Shown here in pieces: positions 5,149 to 5,253 of a stretch of DNA of 5,253 nt. The notes below the pieces were generated by a model, which was not told the DNA's origin, did not search any database, and worked only from the letters and a program-made list of their open reading frames with translations. The DNA is from Chloroflexota bacterium. Lineage in GTDB: Bacteria; Chloroflexota; Chloroflexia; Chloroflexales; Kallotenuaceae. Numbering within the stretch: the stretch's first letter is position 1; the number at the start of each line of letters is the position of its first letter. Made by a program: the position numbers and the translations under genes. Location of the stretch: assembly GCA_019240175.1 (NCBI GenBank), contig JAFAYS010000617.1, positions 1-5,253 on the forward strand, written 5' to 3'.

Positions 5149-5253
5149 CTAAACGCGCTCGATATATTCGCCGGTCCGGGTGTCGACGCGAATCGTCTCG
5201 CCGCGGTTGATGAAGAACGGCACCGTCGTCACCGCGCCGGTCTCCAGCGTGGC
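5149..5253 (-). CDS. efp: Translation elongation factor P, C-terminal end (partial)
   Basis: Thirty-four codons and a TAG stop enter from the right edge. The residues A-T-L-E-T-G-A-V-T-T-V-P-F-F-I-N-R-G-E and I-R-V-D-T-R-T-G-E-Y-I-E-R-V are the characteristic end of EF-P: the last strands of its third (OB-fold) domain, including the VDTRTGEY signature. EF-P binds ribosomes stalled on consecutive prolines, between the P and E sites, and helps peptide bond formation. The N-terminal domain carrying the modified residue lies outside the window. accB follows 81 nt downstream on the same strand, a pairing that I recall from other bacteria. The upstream remainder and any promoter cannot be seen. Confidence 0.95.
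   Translation of the reverse strand, partial: ATLETGAVTTVPFFINRGETIRVDTRTGEYIERV

Overview
The window is about 5.25 kb of GC-rich bacterial DNA. Every gene I can support lies on the minus strand, so transcription runs from right to left. Shine-Dalgarno sites are clear, starts are ATG or GTG, and the gene order is efp - accB - xseA - xseB - large membrane protein - TetR regulator - next gene. My best guess at the source is a Chloroflexota bacterium (class Chloroflexia). This rests on the feel of the protein sequences and on a short GTAGGGGCG-type palindrome that I recall from such genomes and from cyanobacteria. It is a guess, not a demonstrated assignment.

Right part (2952-5253): a housekeeping run. 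It holds the last 34 residues of translation elongation factor P, a perfect 26-bp palindrome that probably ends or attenuates efp, the biotin carboxyl carrier protein of acetyl-CoA carboxylase (accB), and both subunits of exonuclease VII (xseA, xseB). The gaps are 81-88 nt, so one readthrough transcript is plausible. xseA sits where accC often follows accB. A short hairpin lies directly in front of the xseA start.

Middle (922-2880): a 652-residue multipass membrane protein that I cannot name. It contains an internal duplication: a membrane hairpin followed by a soluble module that looks like a bacterial PH-type beta domain, present twice, then about five C-terminal membrane segments. Its ribosome binding site lies in one arm of an 8-bp inverted repeat. 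A terminator-like hairpin follows the gene.

Left part (1-921): a TetR-family regulator with its own control region. Two matched operator-like palindromes (TGAGT-N4-GCTCA) have centres exactly 20 bp apart. They lie over and just downstream of a near-consensus sigma-70 promoter (TTGACA-N17-CATAAT) and over the -35 element of a second possible promoter. This looks like an autoregulated module. A further gene starts 46 nt beyond tetR, and only its first eight codons are in the window; it is the obvious candidate target of the regulator.

No stretch longer than 300 bases lacks a gene. The longest gap (687-921) holds the tetR control region and the terminator of the membrane-protein gene. I saw no tRNA, rRNA, CRISPR array, insertion sequence or prophage gene. 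The most interesting items are the duplicated membrane protein and the compact tetR operator/promoter array.
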